From Mauremys mutica (lineage: Eukaryota; Chordata; Testudines; Geoemydidae): a stretch of 64,000 nucleotides of DNA. The DNA lies in contig NC_059077.1 in NCBI RefSeq assembly GCF_020497125.1, positions 24,126,840 to 24,190,839 on the forward strand, given 5' to 3'. Numbering within the stretch: the stretch's first letter is position 1; every line of letters begins with the position of its first letter. Shown here piece after piece: positions 1 to 12,065 of the stretch. A model generated the notes under the pieces. That model saw only the letters and a program-made list of their open reading frames with translations, ran no database searches and was not told where the DNA came from. The translations under genes and the position numbers were made by a program.

Positions 1-1369
1 GAGTTTTGTACAGTTAACTTTTGATATGGAGGTAAGTATTGCTTTGCTGTCTCATGACAGGTGGTTTTTTTTGTTTGTCTGTTTTTTTTTTAAGTAAACT
101 ACTTTGCTAGCATAAATATTAAATTGCATTGTTACACCTGCAGGAAATCAAAGTTAAACTATTTTGATAGCCTTTCAAAGGTGTCCAATCAACACTAAAT
201 GTTACATTTGAAAATTCTACTACAAAATAGCTTCCATCTACTACAAAATAGCTTATGACATGTTTTGAAGATACTAGTATTTTCCACATTTCAACATGAG
301 CTTTGCTAAGCAGATTCTTCAACTGTTGATACCATTCATATTGCATTCCATGCAAGTGAGGAACTCTTTATATTTTATATAGTGGTCACAACTTTGTGTA
401 CAGCTGGGATTTCTGTGCTTTCTGAAATGGAATTACATATGCAACTATCTCCAATTGTACAGTTATTGAATTACTGCATAAACTATGCTAATGCCATCAT
501 TTGGTCCCATGTTACCAGATTACATCAGAAAACTCAAACTGGTAGGAAATTCCAGTGAATTCTAATGCAAGTAAGAGCAAAGCTTCAAACTGAATTTGTG
601 ATCACTTCAATAGCAAGTTATAAATACGGCTGGATTCTTCAAATAGCTTTGACTTAATTAAAATCACCAAGCTTTGTTTCTGCTCTATACAAATTCCTTT
701 TAAACTATAAATGTAGTAAAGTAGTCGTCTTGTTACATGACTGTCTTGGAAAGCAATCACTTTTCTGTGCAATGCATTATGGTACATCTGCTAAGCTACA
801 CAGAGAGTGGCATTTTTCTTTAAGTCTCAAAACTTCCCTGGGCTAGAGCTGCTGAAATATGAGAGTTAGTTCTGTTTATAAAATCCAATCTAGATCATGA
901 AATCTAGCTTCCTGATAAACACAGTATGTCAGCATCATACATTCATTAGTAACATTTGAGTCACACTTCAAAAGCTCTTCTTCGAAAGTGAGCTGTATGG
1001 ATGATGAAAGTTCTTATCTGGGAAGACTACACCTTGAAACCTGGTCTTAACTGGCTTCATTTTTGTACATGAACCCAGAGTTTTAGATGACCACATTTTT
1101 AAAGAACTCAACATAGAAAGATGGAGGAAACTGAAACCAAGTTATTAAGAAATGGAGCACAGATAAAGTAGACTAACCTGTCAAAGGCATGACAAGCACC
1201 CTCTAAACAAGCACTTCTAAACAAGCAAGTTTAGAATAGACAGTAGTTATTCCAATATCATAACTCATTTTCTTTACTGACCTGCTGAGTAAGCTCTTGT
1301 AGGGAACTTTAAAGCCTTTCCTAGTAGGTTCTTTCCACTGTTACCGGGACAAAAGAGAGGGGGAAGGAG
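1..1369. other. Intron 7 of NADK2, no feature seen to about 1.3 kb
   Basis: AT-rich intronic sequence. I looked on the minus strand for the next NADK2 exon and did not find it. Short reading frames here lack recognisable motifs. The last hundred bases approach the inverted terminus of the DIRS copy. Confidence 0.6.
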
Positions 1370-1559
1370 GGCAGGTCGTGGAGTGGACATGTGCAACACA
1401 CCTACAAGAACAGTTAGAGAAAGGTAGGTAACCATTTTTTCTTCAAGTGCTTGCACATGTCCATTCTACTGTAAGTCACACATGAGCAGACAAATACAGC
1501 AGTGGGCTCAGAGTCTACTTGAATAGTGACTGAAGGACAACTCATCCAAAATGGCATTA

Positions 1560-1690
1560 TCCTGCACTGACGGAAAATAGCATAAGAAGAAGCAAAAGTG
1601 TGGACTGATGACCAGTCATAGCTTTGCAAATGTCTAAGATTGGCATGAGAGCCAAGAAAGTGCCTTCGTTGCTTGTGTTCTAGGAGAACA
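1560..1690 (-). pseudogene. DIRS copy 1 tyrosine recombinase, C-terminal fragment
   Basis: Minus-strand translation ends SYDWSSVHTFASSYAIF, equivalent to the conserved (A)ATWSS-HTF--HY block of DIRS recombinases. It is separated from the rest of the recombinase only by the inserted LTR at about 1.7-2.77 kb. Confidence 0.7.
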
Positions 1691-1734
1691 TGCTGTCTGG
1701 TAGGTCGCCAGCTCAGACCACAGCAGCAGGCTAA

Positions 1735-2773
1735 TAGAAATCAAAGAAATGTCAAAAGACATGGTAATGTGTGTTGGCACAATTCAAAGGAAATGTGATG
1801 GTATTGCCTTCATTTATCTGTAATCTGCTGAATGTTATTACATTACAATGTGCATTATACACACACATATACATACACACATGCCTGTACTTAATTAGCC
1901 CTAAATCAAAGTATGTATTAGTGTTTAGATGAGAATTTACTCAATGTGTAGAACCGCATGTAAACTAATGGACTGTCTGGATGGTTGTAATTAAATGTAT
2001 TATGTATGTCTATGTAATTGAATTGCCCATTAACCAGGATTGAATCCTTAGAACTGCAAATGAGAAGCACGCTAACTTCAAAGCATGGGTCGTTGCATTC
2101 AACAACGGGAAATCTACAGACTCATGGTGTGCTGGGAACACTGTGCCAGACAACTTTTCAGGGGAGACAGCTATAAGAATGAACCCTGGAAGCGACCCTA
2201 TATCTCTGGACTCAGAGTCTGACGGGGAATTCTGAGCAATTGGACAGAGATCCCCAAAGGCATTTAGGGTAATCCTGAGAGACTTATGAAAAACCAGCAG
2301 ATTACTACATCTCTGCTACCACTTGGACTGAAATTCTGATTCACCTGTAATGCGTTTTACCTGCTTTAATCTCTCAAAAATTTCTTTTCTTAGCTAATAA
2401 ATCTTTAGTTAGTTTACAAGAGAAATTGGCTACAGCATTGTCTTTGGTGTGAGATCAAGAGTATCCATTGACCTGGAGTAAGTGACTGGCCCTTTGGGGT
2501 TGAGAGTGACTTAATGCGTGGTGAATTTTGATTTTAATAACCTTTCATCACTTAGACCAGTTTGCCTGGGTGGCAAGATGCACTGGAGAGCCTAATGGGG
2601 ACTGTTGGGGACTCCACAGTAAGACTAATATAGCAATTCAGGAGTGCACAGTTGTTACCAGCTATGTGAAATCTAAGTATAGAATATACCCAGTTTGGGC
2701 CATCTGCCCTGTTCTCTGACAGTTTGACCAGAGATTGGCACTCTCAGATGTGAGCTATTCCAGACAGCGTGAC
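1735..2773 (+). mobile_element. Solo LTR inserted in DIRS copy 1 (left edge approximate)
   Basis: The plus strand carries LTR-like content: a polyadenylation signal in ctaataaatc at about 2393-2402, followed by the downstream R/U5-like region that ends cagcgtgaca at 2773. No coding interior is present. The right edge is set where DIRS recombinase sequence resumes. The left edge is uncertain because I could not identify a target duplication. Family assignment (LTR retroelement) rests on its end, its polyA signal and its position splitting the recombinase. Confidence 0.6.
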
Positions 2774-3252
2774 ACACAACAATAACTCTAGCTGGTGGAG
2801 ATACCTTGGTTAGTTGGTAACGAATGCACAATGAGATCCAGGATGAGATTCTTTGAGTGGAAGTGGAGACTGATTGGCCCTTAACCCTGTCTGCAACCGC
2901 AACAAACAACCATGTGGCGGATCTAAAGGATTTAGTTCTGTCCATGTAGAAAGCTAAAGCACTTCTCACATCCAATGAATGAAGCCTCTCCTCATCTCTG
3001 TAGACATGAGGTTTGGGGAAGAATGTCAGGAAATAGATTGCCTGGTTAATATGGAAATTAGAGACTACCCTGGAGAGAAATTTTGGGTGAGGGCGATGAC
3101 AAACTTTGTCCCTGTGAAAAACTGTATAGGAAACATACACTAGGGCTCTTAATTCGTCCAACCTTCTGGCTGAGGTAGTGGCCAATGTATGCTACTTTCA
3201 TACAGAGGTGAAGCAGAGAGCAACTTGCAGGGAGTTCAGATAGTGGTCCCAT
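2774..3252 (-). pseudogene. DIRS copy 1 tyrosine recombinase, N-terminal and core part
   Basis: Minus-strand translation gives ATTSARRLDELRALVYVSY, then VFHRDKV-RPHPKFLSRVVS, DEERLHSLDVRSALAFYMDR, and ISSWISLCIR. The SARR-ELRAL segment carries the first catalytic Arg region of DIRS recombinases. The frame is interrupted at about 2774 by the LTR; its continuation (SYDWSSVHTF, the segment ahead of the catalytic Tyr region) is found at 1690-1560 on the far side. Confidence 0.8.
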
Positions 3253-3350
3253 TAACTTAGCTAGGACCCAGTTCAGATCCCAAGGGGAAGGAACAGGATC
3301 TTGGACATGTGGGTACTACTTGGACAAGCCATTTGGGAACTCGGTAATGA

Positions 3351-3864
3351 CTAGGTTGGGGAAAAGGATCTACCATCCATTGAGGTCTGACAAACTGAGA
3401 TGGAAGCCAGGTGTATCCTTATAGAGCTAATCACTAAACTCTGATGTTTCAGGTTAAGAAGATAGTCCAAAATGAGGCTCAGGGGAGAATGCTCTGGGGG
3501 TACAACTTTCTGCTGGGACCAAACAGAGAAGCACTTCCATTTAGCCAGATACATACTTCTAGTTGTGTTACTTAAAAGCATGGATGCTTCATGGTTAAGG
3601 TCTTGTAGGTCAGGATGCTCAGGGTCTTGACTTTGTACAAGACCCTGATCAGCAAGGGAACCGGAGAGAAGGTGTACAGAAGAGTCTTTCCAAGGAAGTA
3701 GAAACCCATCTGCCAAAGAGCCTAGGCAGAGACCTCTCCGGGAGCAAAACCAATGGAATTTTCTGTTGGTCTTTTTTGCAAATAGGTCCTTTGGGGAGCT
3801 CCCCTCTCCCCCATGCAAAAGATTGACCTAGCAATGTCTGGACATAGAGACCACGCGTGGCCAT
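3351..3864 (-). pseudogene. DIRS copy 1 RNase H end and linker remnant
   Basis: The minus-strand translation contains DLFAKKTNRKFHWFCSRRG, then FLLPWKDSSVHLLSGSL, and further on YLAKWKCFSVWSQQK and ILDYLLNLKH. The (D)LFA-NRK-FCSR and LAKWKCF-W blocks are characteristic of the stretch between RNase H and recombinase in vertebrate DIRS polyproteins. The reading frame is open for 155 residues but has a frame change near 3650. Confidence 0.75.
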
Positions 3865-4233
3865 CGGAGAAGGTCCTGCTCAGTCAATCTGCCAACATGT
3901 TCTGCTTCCCTGGAAAGTAAGCTGCTTTGAGATGAACTGAACTGGTTATGAAAAAAATTCCACAGGCGAACTGCCTTCTGGCATAGCTGGGTCAACTGAG
4001 CCCTTCCCTTTGGTTACAAAGCTGTCTGTTAGAATCAGCAAATTCTTTTCTGAATATGTGGAAGGAAGGCTGAACAGGCTAGTCTCACAGCTCTTAACTC
4101 TGAGGTTTATGAATCAATAGATCCTGAGGTGCCCAGAGACCTTGAGTCTGCAGGAACTCCCATATGAGCCCCACAACCCAGAGCTGATGTGTCTGTGACT
4201 AAAGTGAGGGCTGGAAGTGACAGGGACCCACAA

Positions 4234-5021
4234 GGGCTTGGCTACACTTACGGTTTGCAGCGCTGGTAGTTTGCAGCGCTGGTCATCCAGCTGTGTAGGA
4301 GCAGCGCTGGTGTGTGGCCACACTCACAGCTACCAGCGCTGGTGTGTGGCCACATTTGCAACATTTGCAGTGCTGTTGGGAGTGCTGCATTATGGGCAGC
4401 TATCCCAGCATTCAAGTGGCAACAATGTGCTTTTCAAAAGAGGGGGGTGGAGGGTGGTGTACTGTGACAGGGAGCGGGGAAGAGAGAGAGAGAGTGGATT
4501 TTTGGAGCCAACACTTTAGCTTCCTGGATTGAAAAATCACAAAATGTTCGCGAACCCTTGGTCTTAATTGCAAACAGCCTGCCTCCAACGCTGTTTCTCT
4601 GTCAAGCAAACATTCACTCCCTGCCTCTCATTTGATCGTTCACAGCCAGGTACAGATAGCTCCTGTTTGCTGTGATCAGTGTTTGTTTTTTAGATAAGCA
4701 GTTCAACGGAGCTCCGATCGGAGTTCACAACAAAACAAAGAGAGGCTGCATAACAAAACAAAGAGTAATTTAGTTAAAAGCTTTCTGGGATATCTCCTTA
4801 TTCCCTGGAGGCCAATAAAAGTGCTGGTGTGTGTCCACACTTGATGAGCAGCGCTGGATCACCAGCGCTGCAATCGCTACACCCCAACCTGGCCAGGTGT
4901 ACAGCCAGCGCTGCAGCCAGGGAGTTGCAGCGCTGGATGTGCCTTGCAGGTGTGGACGGTTACTAATTGCAGCGCTGGAAAGCCTCTACCAGCGCTGCAA
5001 CTTGCAAGTGTAGCCAAGCCC
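4234..5021. mobile_element. 788-bp DNA element with inverted ends (gggcttggctacactt)
   Basis: The left end gggcttggctacacttac is the inverted match of the right end agtgtagccaagccc. The interior holds many copies of a cagcgctg motif in both orientations and a central unique part with no coding capacity. It interrupts the DIRS copy between RNase H and RT. No clean target duplication is seen (flanks cacaa and atagag). The same family appears as a 269-bp copy at 13738. Confidence 0.75.
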
Positions 5022-5049
5022 ATAGAGTGAATCAGAGGGTCTATTCATC

Positions 5050-5990
5050 AAACCAGAGATGACAAACCTGACATTGGCACCGAACCACCTTGTCCATGTG
5101 ATGTCAACTTGGAGTATACACAGACACTAGCCATGCCTGAAGCCTTCTGAGGTGTAGCCTGGTGAGCTGAACCACTTACATGCACCCTGCCATGTAACCC
5201 AGGATGCAGATACAGCTGTGCATTGTGGTGGAGAGGGTAAGCTTTCACTTGAAGCACAAGGCCCCATTGTCTCGAACCTGGATTGCAGTAGCAAGGCCTT
5301 GATAAAGTCTAAGACCGCTCCCAATACAATCTATCCTTTGTATAGGTTTGTGAATTGATTTTTCCCAATTCACTAGGAGCGTCGGTGGGTCGAACGTGGA
5401 CAAGACGGTGGATATGTTGAATAACACCTGAGTCTCAGACCGACCTCTGATCAACGTCGTCCAAGAACATGTGAACTCCTGATCTTTGAAGATGTGCTGC
5501 CAGTACCGTCATGCATTTCGTGAACACCTGAGGAGTAGCTGAGAGACCGAACAGAAGAACCGTGAACTGATAATGGGACCCCTTTATGGGAAACTTACGA
5601 TGGTCATATCATATCACAATATGGAAATTAGCATCCTTTAAGTTGAGGTCAGCACACCATGTCTCCAGGGAGGAGTAATCTAGGCTAGGTTAAACATGCA
5701 GAACTTAATCTTCAGGGATTTGTTTAATTCTCAGATACAAAATCGGCCTGAGACTCTCTTTTGCTTTGGGAATCAGAAAATACTGGAAATAGATGCCTTT
5801 CCCCTGACTCCCAGTGGAACTTCCTCTATGGCCCCTGCTTGAAGAAGTGACGAGATCTCCTGCTGAAGGACCATCTCCTGGGATTGGTCCTTGAAGAAGG
5901 ATGGAGAAGGGTTGTGGGAGCAGGGGTAGAAATTAACTGGAGGGCACATCTCAGTTCTACCATGCTTAACATTCACTGATCTGATGTTAT
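5050..5990 (-). pseudogene. DIRS copy 1 reverse-transcriptase remnant
   Basis: The minus-strand reading begins near 5990 and includes EISSLLQAGAIEEVP, the typical DIRS RT entry (poly-hydrophobic helix then GAIE-VP). It later shows an FLDD box (about 5450-5470, ttcttggacgac), matching the RT YxDD active site with Phe for Tyr. Several frame changes and stops interrupt it. The reading then runs into the VCVYSKLTSHGQGG segment at about 5100, the usual RT/RNase H linker. Confidence 0.75.
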
Positions 5991-6345
5991 ATGGGCCCAA
6001 GCACTTGGGAAGTGGGATAAGTGGTTGGAAAACAAAGGTGGGAAATCAATAGACCTACAGTAACTATGCCCTTGACCAATGCATCAGAGTGTTTGTTTGG
6101 AATGCGGTGTGTGAACAGGATGGTAACTGTCACTCTGGCAACTGTCACTGGTGGTAAGAAGGAACTGAGGGGAGTTGGGGCAGCTCCAACCTCTTATACC
6201 AGCATGAAGTGGTGTGAGGCAGGCGAGGGCACTCGAGTCACCCCAACAGGTACAGCTGAGGGAAAAAAGTTCTCTGATATGGTGCACAAGGCAAGCATTT
6301 ACACCTACAGTGGAATGGACATGTGCAAGCACTCAAAGAATAGAA

Positions 6346-7044
6346 ATGGGAGATAAAGGCCTGAAACAAGAATTTTAAACCTAGGGACAAAAAGGTAATC
6401 AGATATCTTGGAGCAAGCAGCACTGGATACTGATTGTCTGAATTTTCACTCCCTTCCCCTACAAAACCATTCTCCTAGGACACAAATGCTTGAATGACAG
6501 GGAGAATGGTAACGTTGCTAGTGGTGGAGATTGTGGAAATAAAGGTGAGAAGTTTGGTTTTGGCCATGTTAAGCTTAACGTTATGACAAGACATCTAGGA
6601 GGAGATGTTGGACAGATCTCTATCCAGTCTCATATGTCGGTAAGTTAGGGACAGACAGGTAGATCTCCAAGTCATCATAAAGATGGCAATTGAAGCCAAG
6701 TGAGAACACGAAACCACCAAAAGGAAGGGTGTAAAGCAACAAGGGAACCCAGGACCAAGCCCTGTGGGACCCCAGAGGCACAAGGAGAGGAAGAACAGAT
6801 CTGAAGGAATGGCTAGAGAGGTAGGAGGACAATCAGGAATAGAGGTATGTCACTCAACTGTTCTACCACATCTTAGTCAATATCTATTTTTGCAACCTAT
6901 GAAAGTCTGATATTCATGGGCTGAAAAGAAATATGGCAGCAAACACAAAGACTACCTGCTGAATTTTCATAAAACTGATATTTAAACAAAAACAAATTTA
7001 GACTGTCACGTCTCAATGTTTAACAATGCAGAAGTTAACTGTAC
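6346..7044. other. Intron 7, no feature recognised
   Basis: About 700 bp of ordinary sequence between the DIRS right terminus and exon 7. No repeat or exon motif was recognised. Confidence 0.5.
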
Positions 7045-7123
7045 CTGGATGAGAGAGACTCTCCAATGAAGACTTCATTTAGTGCTCTCACTGGCAAAAG
7101 ATGTGGTCCAGAAACTTCAGATC
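7045..7123 (-). CDS. NADK2: NADK2 coding exon 7
   Basis: The exon is 79 bp, with acceptor cctgcag and donor gtacag. It encodes residues 319-343, SEVSGPHLLPVRALNEVFIG then ESLSS. The ALNE-FIGE stretch is the conserved NAD-kinase segment that leads into the C-terminal beta-rich domain. It leaves AG for a split Arg codon whose last base is off the window. The exon is too short and too split to stand out as a reading frame; it was found by searching the minus strand for this expected segment. Confidence 0.92.
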
Positions 7124-7419
7124 CTGCAGGTATTTGGCAAATGATCATTACTAAAACATGAATTATTGTGGAGAGTTTTAAATTACATTTCTAAAAACTG
7201 AATTCTCAAAATTTTCTTAATCCATTAAAAATAGCAGTAACTGATTATAGTTAAGAGTGCATATGTTCACATTCTTAATATCTATTTTCAGTTGTTCATA
7301 GTTTTTCTGAAGAGTTCATTTTTCTGACAAACTTTTCTATCCAAACAGACTTCTTCCAGGAAAGTTGAGAAAAAACAGTTTGGATATGTGAATCTGAGAA
7401 CAACAAAAAAGTAAGTTTT

Positions 7420-7684
7420 GATTGTGTCTTGCGAAAAGACAAGTGGATGACCAGACAAGCTGAATTCTTCTTTTCATGGTGAGGGTAATTAACCAATGGA
7501 ACAACTTATCTAGGGTTGGTATGAATTCTCCATCACTCAATTTTTAAATCAAGAATGGATGTTTTCCTAAAAGATATGCTCCATTTCAAACTGGAATTAT
7601 TTCAGGGAAATTCTATGGAGTGTCATGTAGGAGGTCAGACTAGATGATCACAATGGTCCCTTCCAGCCTTAGAATCTATGAATA
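7420..7684 (+). mobile_element. CR1 LINE 3' end fragment
   Basis: The plus strand shows the familiar CR1 3' end: ttaaccaatggaacaactta, then aggaggtcagactagatgat, and the closing tagaatctatgaat. 5'-truncated, non-coding, in intron 6. Confidence 0.75.
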
Positions 7685-8560
7685 GGTAGAGCTATACTGG
7701 ATCACAGCAGTGGTCCATCTAGCCAAGTTTCCAGTGACCACTATCAGGCTGTCTGAGGAAGTTACAAGAAATTCTACAAGAAACAGTTATGACAATCTGT
7801 TCACAAGGAAAGTTTTCTCCTAAACACCATTGCTAGAAGCTGGCTTATGCCCTGAAGCATGAGGGTTTAATCATTTCCAAAATTCTTTTTAATCTTTACT
7901 GTTATAACTCTCAGAGTGGTAGCTGCATTAGTCTGTATCAGCAAAAACAATGAGGAGTCCTTGTTGCACCTTAGAGACTAACAAATTAATTTAGGCATAA
8001 GCTTTCGTTGGTGCTAGCCCATGAAAGCTTATGCCCAAATAAATTTGTTAGTCTCTAAGGTGCCACAAAGACACCCCGTTGTTTTTGTTATAAGTCTATA
8101 TATTTGTTATCCATACAAATGTTCAGTCTCTTCTGAATCCTGATAAACACTTAGCCTTAATATCTTATAACAATGACTTCCCACAGGCTAATTATGCACT
8201 GAGTAAATAAGTATTTATTATTTTTAAGATTTGCCACCCTTCAACTTCATTGAATGTCCAATCCTTTGTTTCTGTATTATGAGAAAGGATGAACATTCTA
8301 CCTTCTCTACACCGTTATTCTTTATACTGTACCTTTAACATGTCCTCTCTTATTTGTCTCCACCAGTCCTAATCTTTTCAGGCTCTCGATAGTTTTTCTA
8401 TACCTTTCATCATTCTTTTCACCTATTTCTGAACCCCTCTGATTGTATTCCAGGTGAGGGTTTACCATTGATCAATGTAATGGCATTATGCTATTTCCAG
8501 TATTTATTCTATCCCATACTTATTTGATCTTTTTAAAAAATTACTATTGCAAACTGAGCA
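7685..8560 (-). mobile_element. Old CR1-type LINE copy, antisense
   Basis: Blocks such as ggtccatctagccaagtttc, tattatgagaaaggatg and aatggcattatgctatttcc match, in this order, the antisense strand of a common turtle/archosaur CR1 subfamily. Divergence is high. A fold-back PLE insertion splits it at 7908-8085. Confidence 0.65.
7908..8085. mobile_element. Fold-back PLE-tail insertion
   Basis: The left half is the reverse complement of a PLE 3' tail (tagtctgtatc... ttagagactaacaaatt... cataagctttcg) and the right half is the same tail forward (gaaagcttatgc... aatttgttagtctctaaggtg). The two halves can pair into a hairpin. The flanks are the 8-bp repeat tgttataa (7900-7907 and 8086-8093). The tail is assigned to PLEs because the same sequence ends the GIY-YIG element at 46.6-47.9 kb. 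Confidence 0.8.
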
Positions 8561-9209
8561 GGGGCAGAATATGAATGTTTTACAGAAGAATGGACCACTG
8601 GGAGATTTGCTGAGAGGAAATTGTGAAACTAGAAGAAACTACACTCTTAATCACTGGAATTAAGGATACAGCTGAAAACCTCCAGGACCTCTAAATCACC
8701 TTTTGAGGGAACAGCAGATCCACCTGCAAGGATATTTTACTGATGTTTAACCGAGAACAAAGAGGCGACCAGCAACTCTTTTCATCCTGCTGACTCACAA
8801 GGACGGATTGGGCTATTGTAACACAAATTATTATGAGGTCTGTTAAGACCCAGCAATTAATATTTTTCAGGCAGGAATTAATCCGATTTTTGTCTGACTC
8901 CAGAGAAGTCCCCAACTTTCCGAGGTGACTGCAGCTAAAGTTCTCATTCAGATTTCATCCTTCTATTTCCAGTTACTCTCATGGTAGCGATAAAAAAGAA
9001 GAGCAATCACTTTCCACAGTTCAACCTCGTGAGATCTTTTTCTGCCAGCATGGCTGGCGCATCCCTCATACTAAACTATGATTTAAGATTGATCATCTTT
9101 TAATTAAAAAGTTTCCTCTTCAAAAAAGTTTATAATTATTTCTGGTATGATGATGGTTACATTTGGCCAGCTCAAGATTAGGGTTATAGCTTGAAGAAAG
9201 GCTTGCAAA
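8561..9209. other. Intron 6, nothing recognised
   Basis: No exon, repeat end or structured element was recognised here on either strand. Confidence 0.5.
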
Positions 9210-9961
9210 AAGAAGTTATTTACCTTACTATAACTGTGATTCTTCAAGAGGCTGTAGTATGTGGAAAACCCACTGTTAATATGTTTGAACACAATCCACA
9301 TGAGATCTGAATTTTTGAATATCAGTGTCCATTGAGGCCACATGTGCCCTGTGCTTCCACAAGTTCCCGTACGAGAACATAAAAGGCAAGGGGTGATTGT
9401 GGTTTTCTCTGGGTTCCCTTGCAATTCTATGATCATGATGCTAAAGGACTCCAAAATACAGGAATAGAGGGCAAGATGTTGTAATCAGTGTGGATCTCAC
9501 ATATCAAAGAACCCAAATAAATGTACGGTAAGTAACCATACTGTAGGCTAAGTAAGCGTTCTTTTTCCTCTGAGTGTGCATCAGTGTGGATTCCTCTGTA
9601 TAGGGGGCTCTGATTGTGAGCATTCAGTCCAGACAGATATCATTTATGGCAGTGGTATGTCAGTAAATCAGGAGTTCAGAATGTTACAAAAAGAGCTTGA
9701 AAAGATTTAGCCAAAGCTAAGATTCTGGCTCACTGCCTTGGGTGGTAAGGAGGAACTGAAGGAGGGTCATAGACACCCCGCCTCACCCTCTGTGCCCCTG
9801 TACAGAAGCACAAGGAAGCACAGGGTGCACACGTGGCCCAAGACACTGCCATTCAAGACTCCAATCGCACACTCCTAAAGCGGAGTTCACACTGCCACAT
9901 ATTGGAAAAACACTGCATCTAGAGGGGAGTTGTCAGCTTTGAAAGCTTGGGAAACCATGTA
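9210..9961. mobile_element. DIRS terminal-region remnant
   Basis: A segment like ttatttaccttactataactgtgattcttca (9218-9248) and an inverted partner around 9500-9535 (ending ggtaagtaacc) are the hallmark of DIRS inverted termini seen also at 19670 and 23165. No coding part remains. The extent is approximate. Confidence 0.5.
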
Positions 9962-11058
9962 CAGTAACTCCTCACTTAACATCGTTCCAGTTAACGTTGT
10001 TACGTCACTGATCTATTAGAGAACATGCTAGTTTAAAGTTGCGCAATGCTCCCTTATAACATTGTTTGGCAGCCACCTGCTTTGTCCACTGCTTGCAAGA
10101 AGAGCAGCCCGTTGGAGCTAGCTGTTGGGGGCTTGGATGGGCCAGCAGTCTCCCATCACTTCCCCTAAGTTCCCTGTGCGGCTGCTGCCCAGCTTGCTGG
10201 GCGGTTCAGGTGTCCCTCCCCGCACTGCCATGTGCTGCTCCTGCCCTCTGCCTTGGAGCTGTTCCCGGGAGCCTCCAGGTTGCTGTGCGGGAGTAGGTGG
10301 GGGCAGAGGGGTGCTGATGTCAGGGTGTACCCCTTCCCCTACTCCTGTACCCCATCTCCACAGACTGGGGGGACGGACACCACAGGGCTCAGGATGGAGG
10401 GAGCTTGCTGATCTACTTAAAAAGGCAGTGTACTTAGAGTGGGGTCAGCGTACTTAAAGGGGCAATGTGCATCTCTCACATATACACACACACAGAATGT
10501 GTCTCTCTCTCTCTCACACCCCCCCCCCCATGTGTATCTGTCTCACACACACACATCCCCCTCCCCACCCCGGCACTTTGGATAGTGGAGGGAGAGGTGC
10601 ACTCCATTGGGATAGCGTGGATTCATCATCATGTTCAGTTTCCGCAGGGAATGTTTGCAGCCACTGCCATGTGTCTACCGTGTCTCCTCCCTCCATTTGT
10701 GCTGCCTTGTGGAGTGTGAGGCTACATTAACAACGTGTTAACCCTTGATGAACTAGCACTCGGCTGAGCTGTCAATTAGCAGCAAGGCATTCCCTGGGAA
10801 ATATCCCACCCTCTTTCACCCCGACTCCATCACCTCCACCAAGCTTCACAACCATCATTGCTGTGTAAAGTATTAAACTGTTTGTTTAAAACAAACTCTG
10901 TGTGTGTGTGTGTGTGTGTGTTTATATTTATTCTTCCCTGTAACCTAACCCCCATATGTACATTAATTCTTATGGGGAAATTGGATTTGCTTAATATCAT
11001 TTCGCTTGAAGTACCATTTTTCAAGAACATAGCTACAACGTTAAGCGAGGAGTTACTG
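9962..11058. mobile_element. Tigger/mariner-type element, non-autonomous
   Basis: The ends are inverted: cagtaactcctcacttaac at the left and gttaagcgaggagttactg at the right, flanked by TA on both sides (9960-9961, 11059-11060), as for Tc1/mariner-pogo elements. The 1,097-bp interior has no transposase frame. It carries simple repeats: a CA/CT/C-run tract at about 10485-10560 and a TG run at 10899-10921. Confidence 0.85.
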
Positions 11059-12065
11059 TAGTAGATCTTATGGCCTGTTGATGCTCATTTCCCAAGGTTG
11101 ATCAGTCAATCTCTCCCCCATTCTCCCTAAAACCCCAACATTCTTACAGTTAGTATTACCTATTTAGGATGAAGGCTTTCAGATCTGTAATAAAACATTC
11201 AATCTATTACCCTATCACAGACAGCGCAAATACTGGGAACTGTAAAATAGGCTTTTTTTCCTATTTGAGTTTTAACTGCCAAAAAAGTAGTGTGTTCTTT
11301 TTAGGAATACTTTCATCTGAAAAAGAATTCCAATAGCAAAATACAAGGAACACCATTTAAGAAGCTTAAGTCTTGCTACAGGCTATGGTAGATTAATTTT
11401 TTAAAATAGACAGTCAACTAATATATATGAACAATTTTAGAAGTTAACATGTATATAGTGTCAGGTAGACATATTTCAACACTCAAGACAGTCCCTGCTC
11501 CACTCAAGACAGAGTCCCTGCTCCAAGTATGGGTCCTGATCTAACGGATCAACCCCCCTTTCCGTGAGCTTGCGCTACTACATTTATGACTATTTTACAA
11601 GCCTATAATAACTACATCCCCAATACAAATTTTTATTAAAGCTAATGTTAAAATTATATAATATACAGGTTGAGAAAAGTGTGTTTGTACATCTGAGTAT
11701 AGTGCTTAGATTATCCACAAATACGATGTTTGTTTTTAAAGTTATAAGATACATATAGTGCATAATCAGCAATAACCCAAATTTAGGTGAATGAATTTAA
11801 AAATACAGTTTAGATATTTAGCATCCAAGTATTCAAGTACACTACTCATGAAAAAAGTTATACAGAGAGTTGGTGGCAGAAAGCAAAATATATCAATGAA
11901 TGAAGATTGTCCCTCAGTAACTGAGAATTTACGATAGGTTGTCCATTTAGAAAAAACAGTCCATTAGGAAAGTATTTGAGTTATTTTATTACACAACCAA
12001 CTGACCATTCAAGTGAGTACTGCTAAGTTTTGTTGATTACATTCATAATACCATCTTTAACCTAC
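11059..12065. other. Intron 6, nothing recognised
   Basis: AT-rich sequence up to exon 6 with no recognised repeat or exon. A small direct duplication around 11481-11523 (actcaagacagtccctgctcc, then actcaagacagagtccctgc) is present. Confidence 0.55.

Larger units (their letters stand above)
1370..6345 (-). mobile_element. DIRS-type retroelement copy 1, gag-less and decayed
   Basis: Minus-strand remnants run in DIRS order from right to left: reverse transcriptase (about 5990-5050), RNase H/linker (3864-3351) and tyrosine recombinase (about 3200-2774, continued 1690-1560). Inverted termini are visible: about 36 bp around 1443-1478 (core cttgcacatgtccatt) match the reverse complement of 6306-6341 with few mismatches, and a third, inverted copy of the core lies at 1383. 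DIRS elements move by tyrosine recombinase and leave no target duplication. The gag gene is absent: only about 300 bp of leader lie between the RT start and the right terminus. A solo LTR and a 788-bp inverted-repeat element are inserted within it. Many stops and shifts make it dead. Confidence 0.82.

Noticed and set aside
5050..5990. Reverse transcriptase as part of an endogenous retrovirus
   Set aside because: The associated tyrosine recombinase, inverted termini and lack of LTRs fit DIRS, not a retrovirus.
1..7044. Search for NADK2 exon 8
   Set aside because: No minus-strand match to the expected segment (SYYEISVDDGPWEKQ-like) was seen; it should be off the window.
10485..10560. CA/CT/C-run tract as a regulatory element
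   Set aside because: A simple repeat within a Tigger-type element; nothing else supports regulation.
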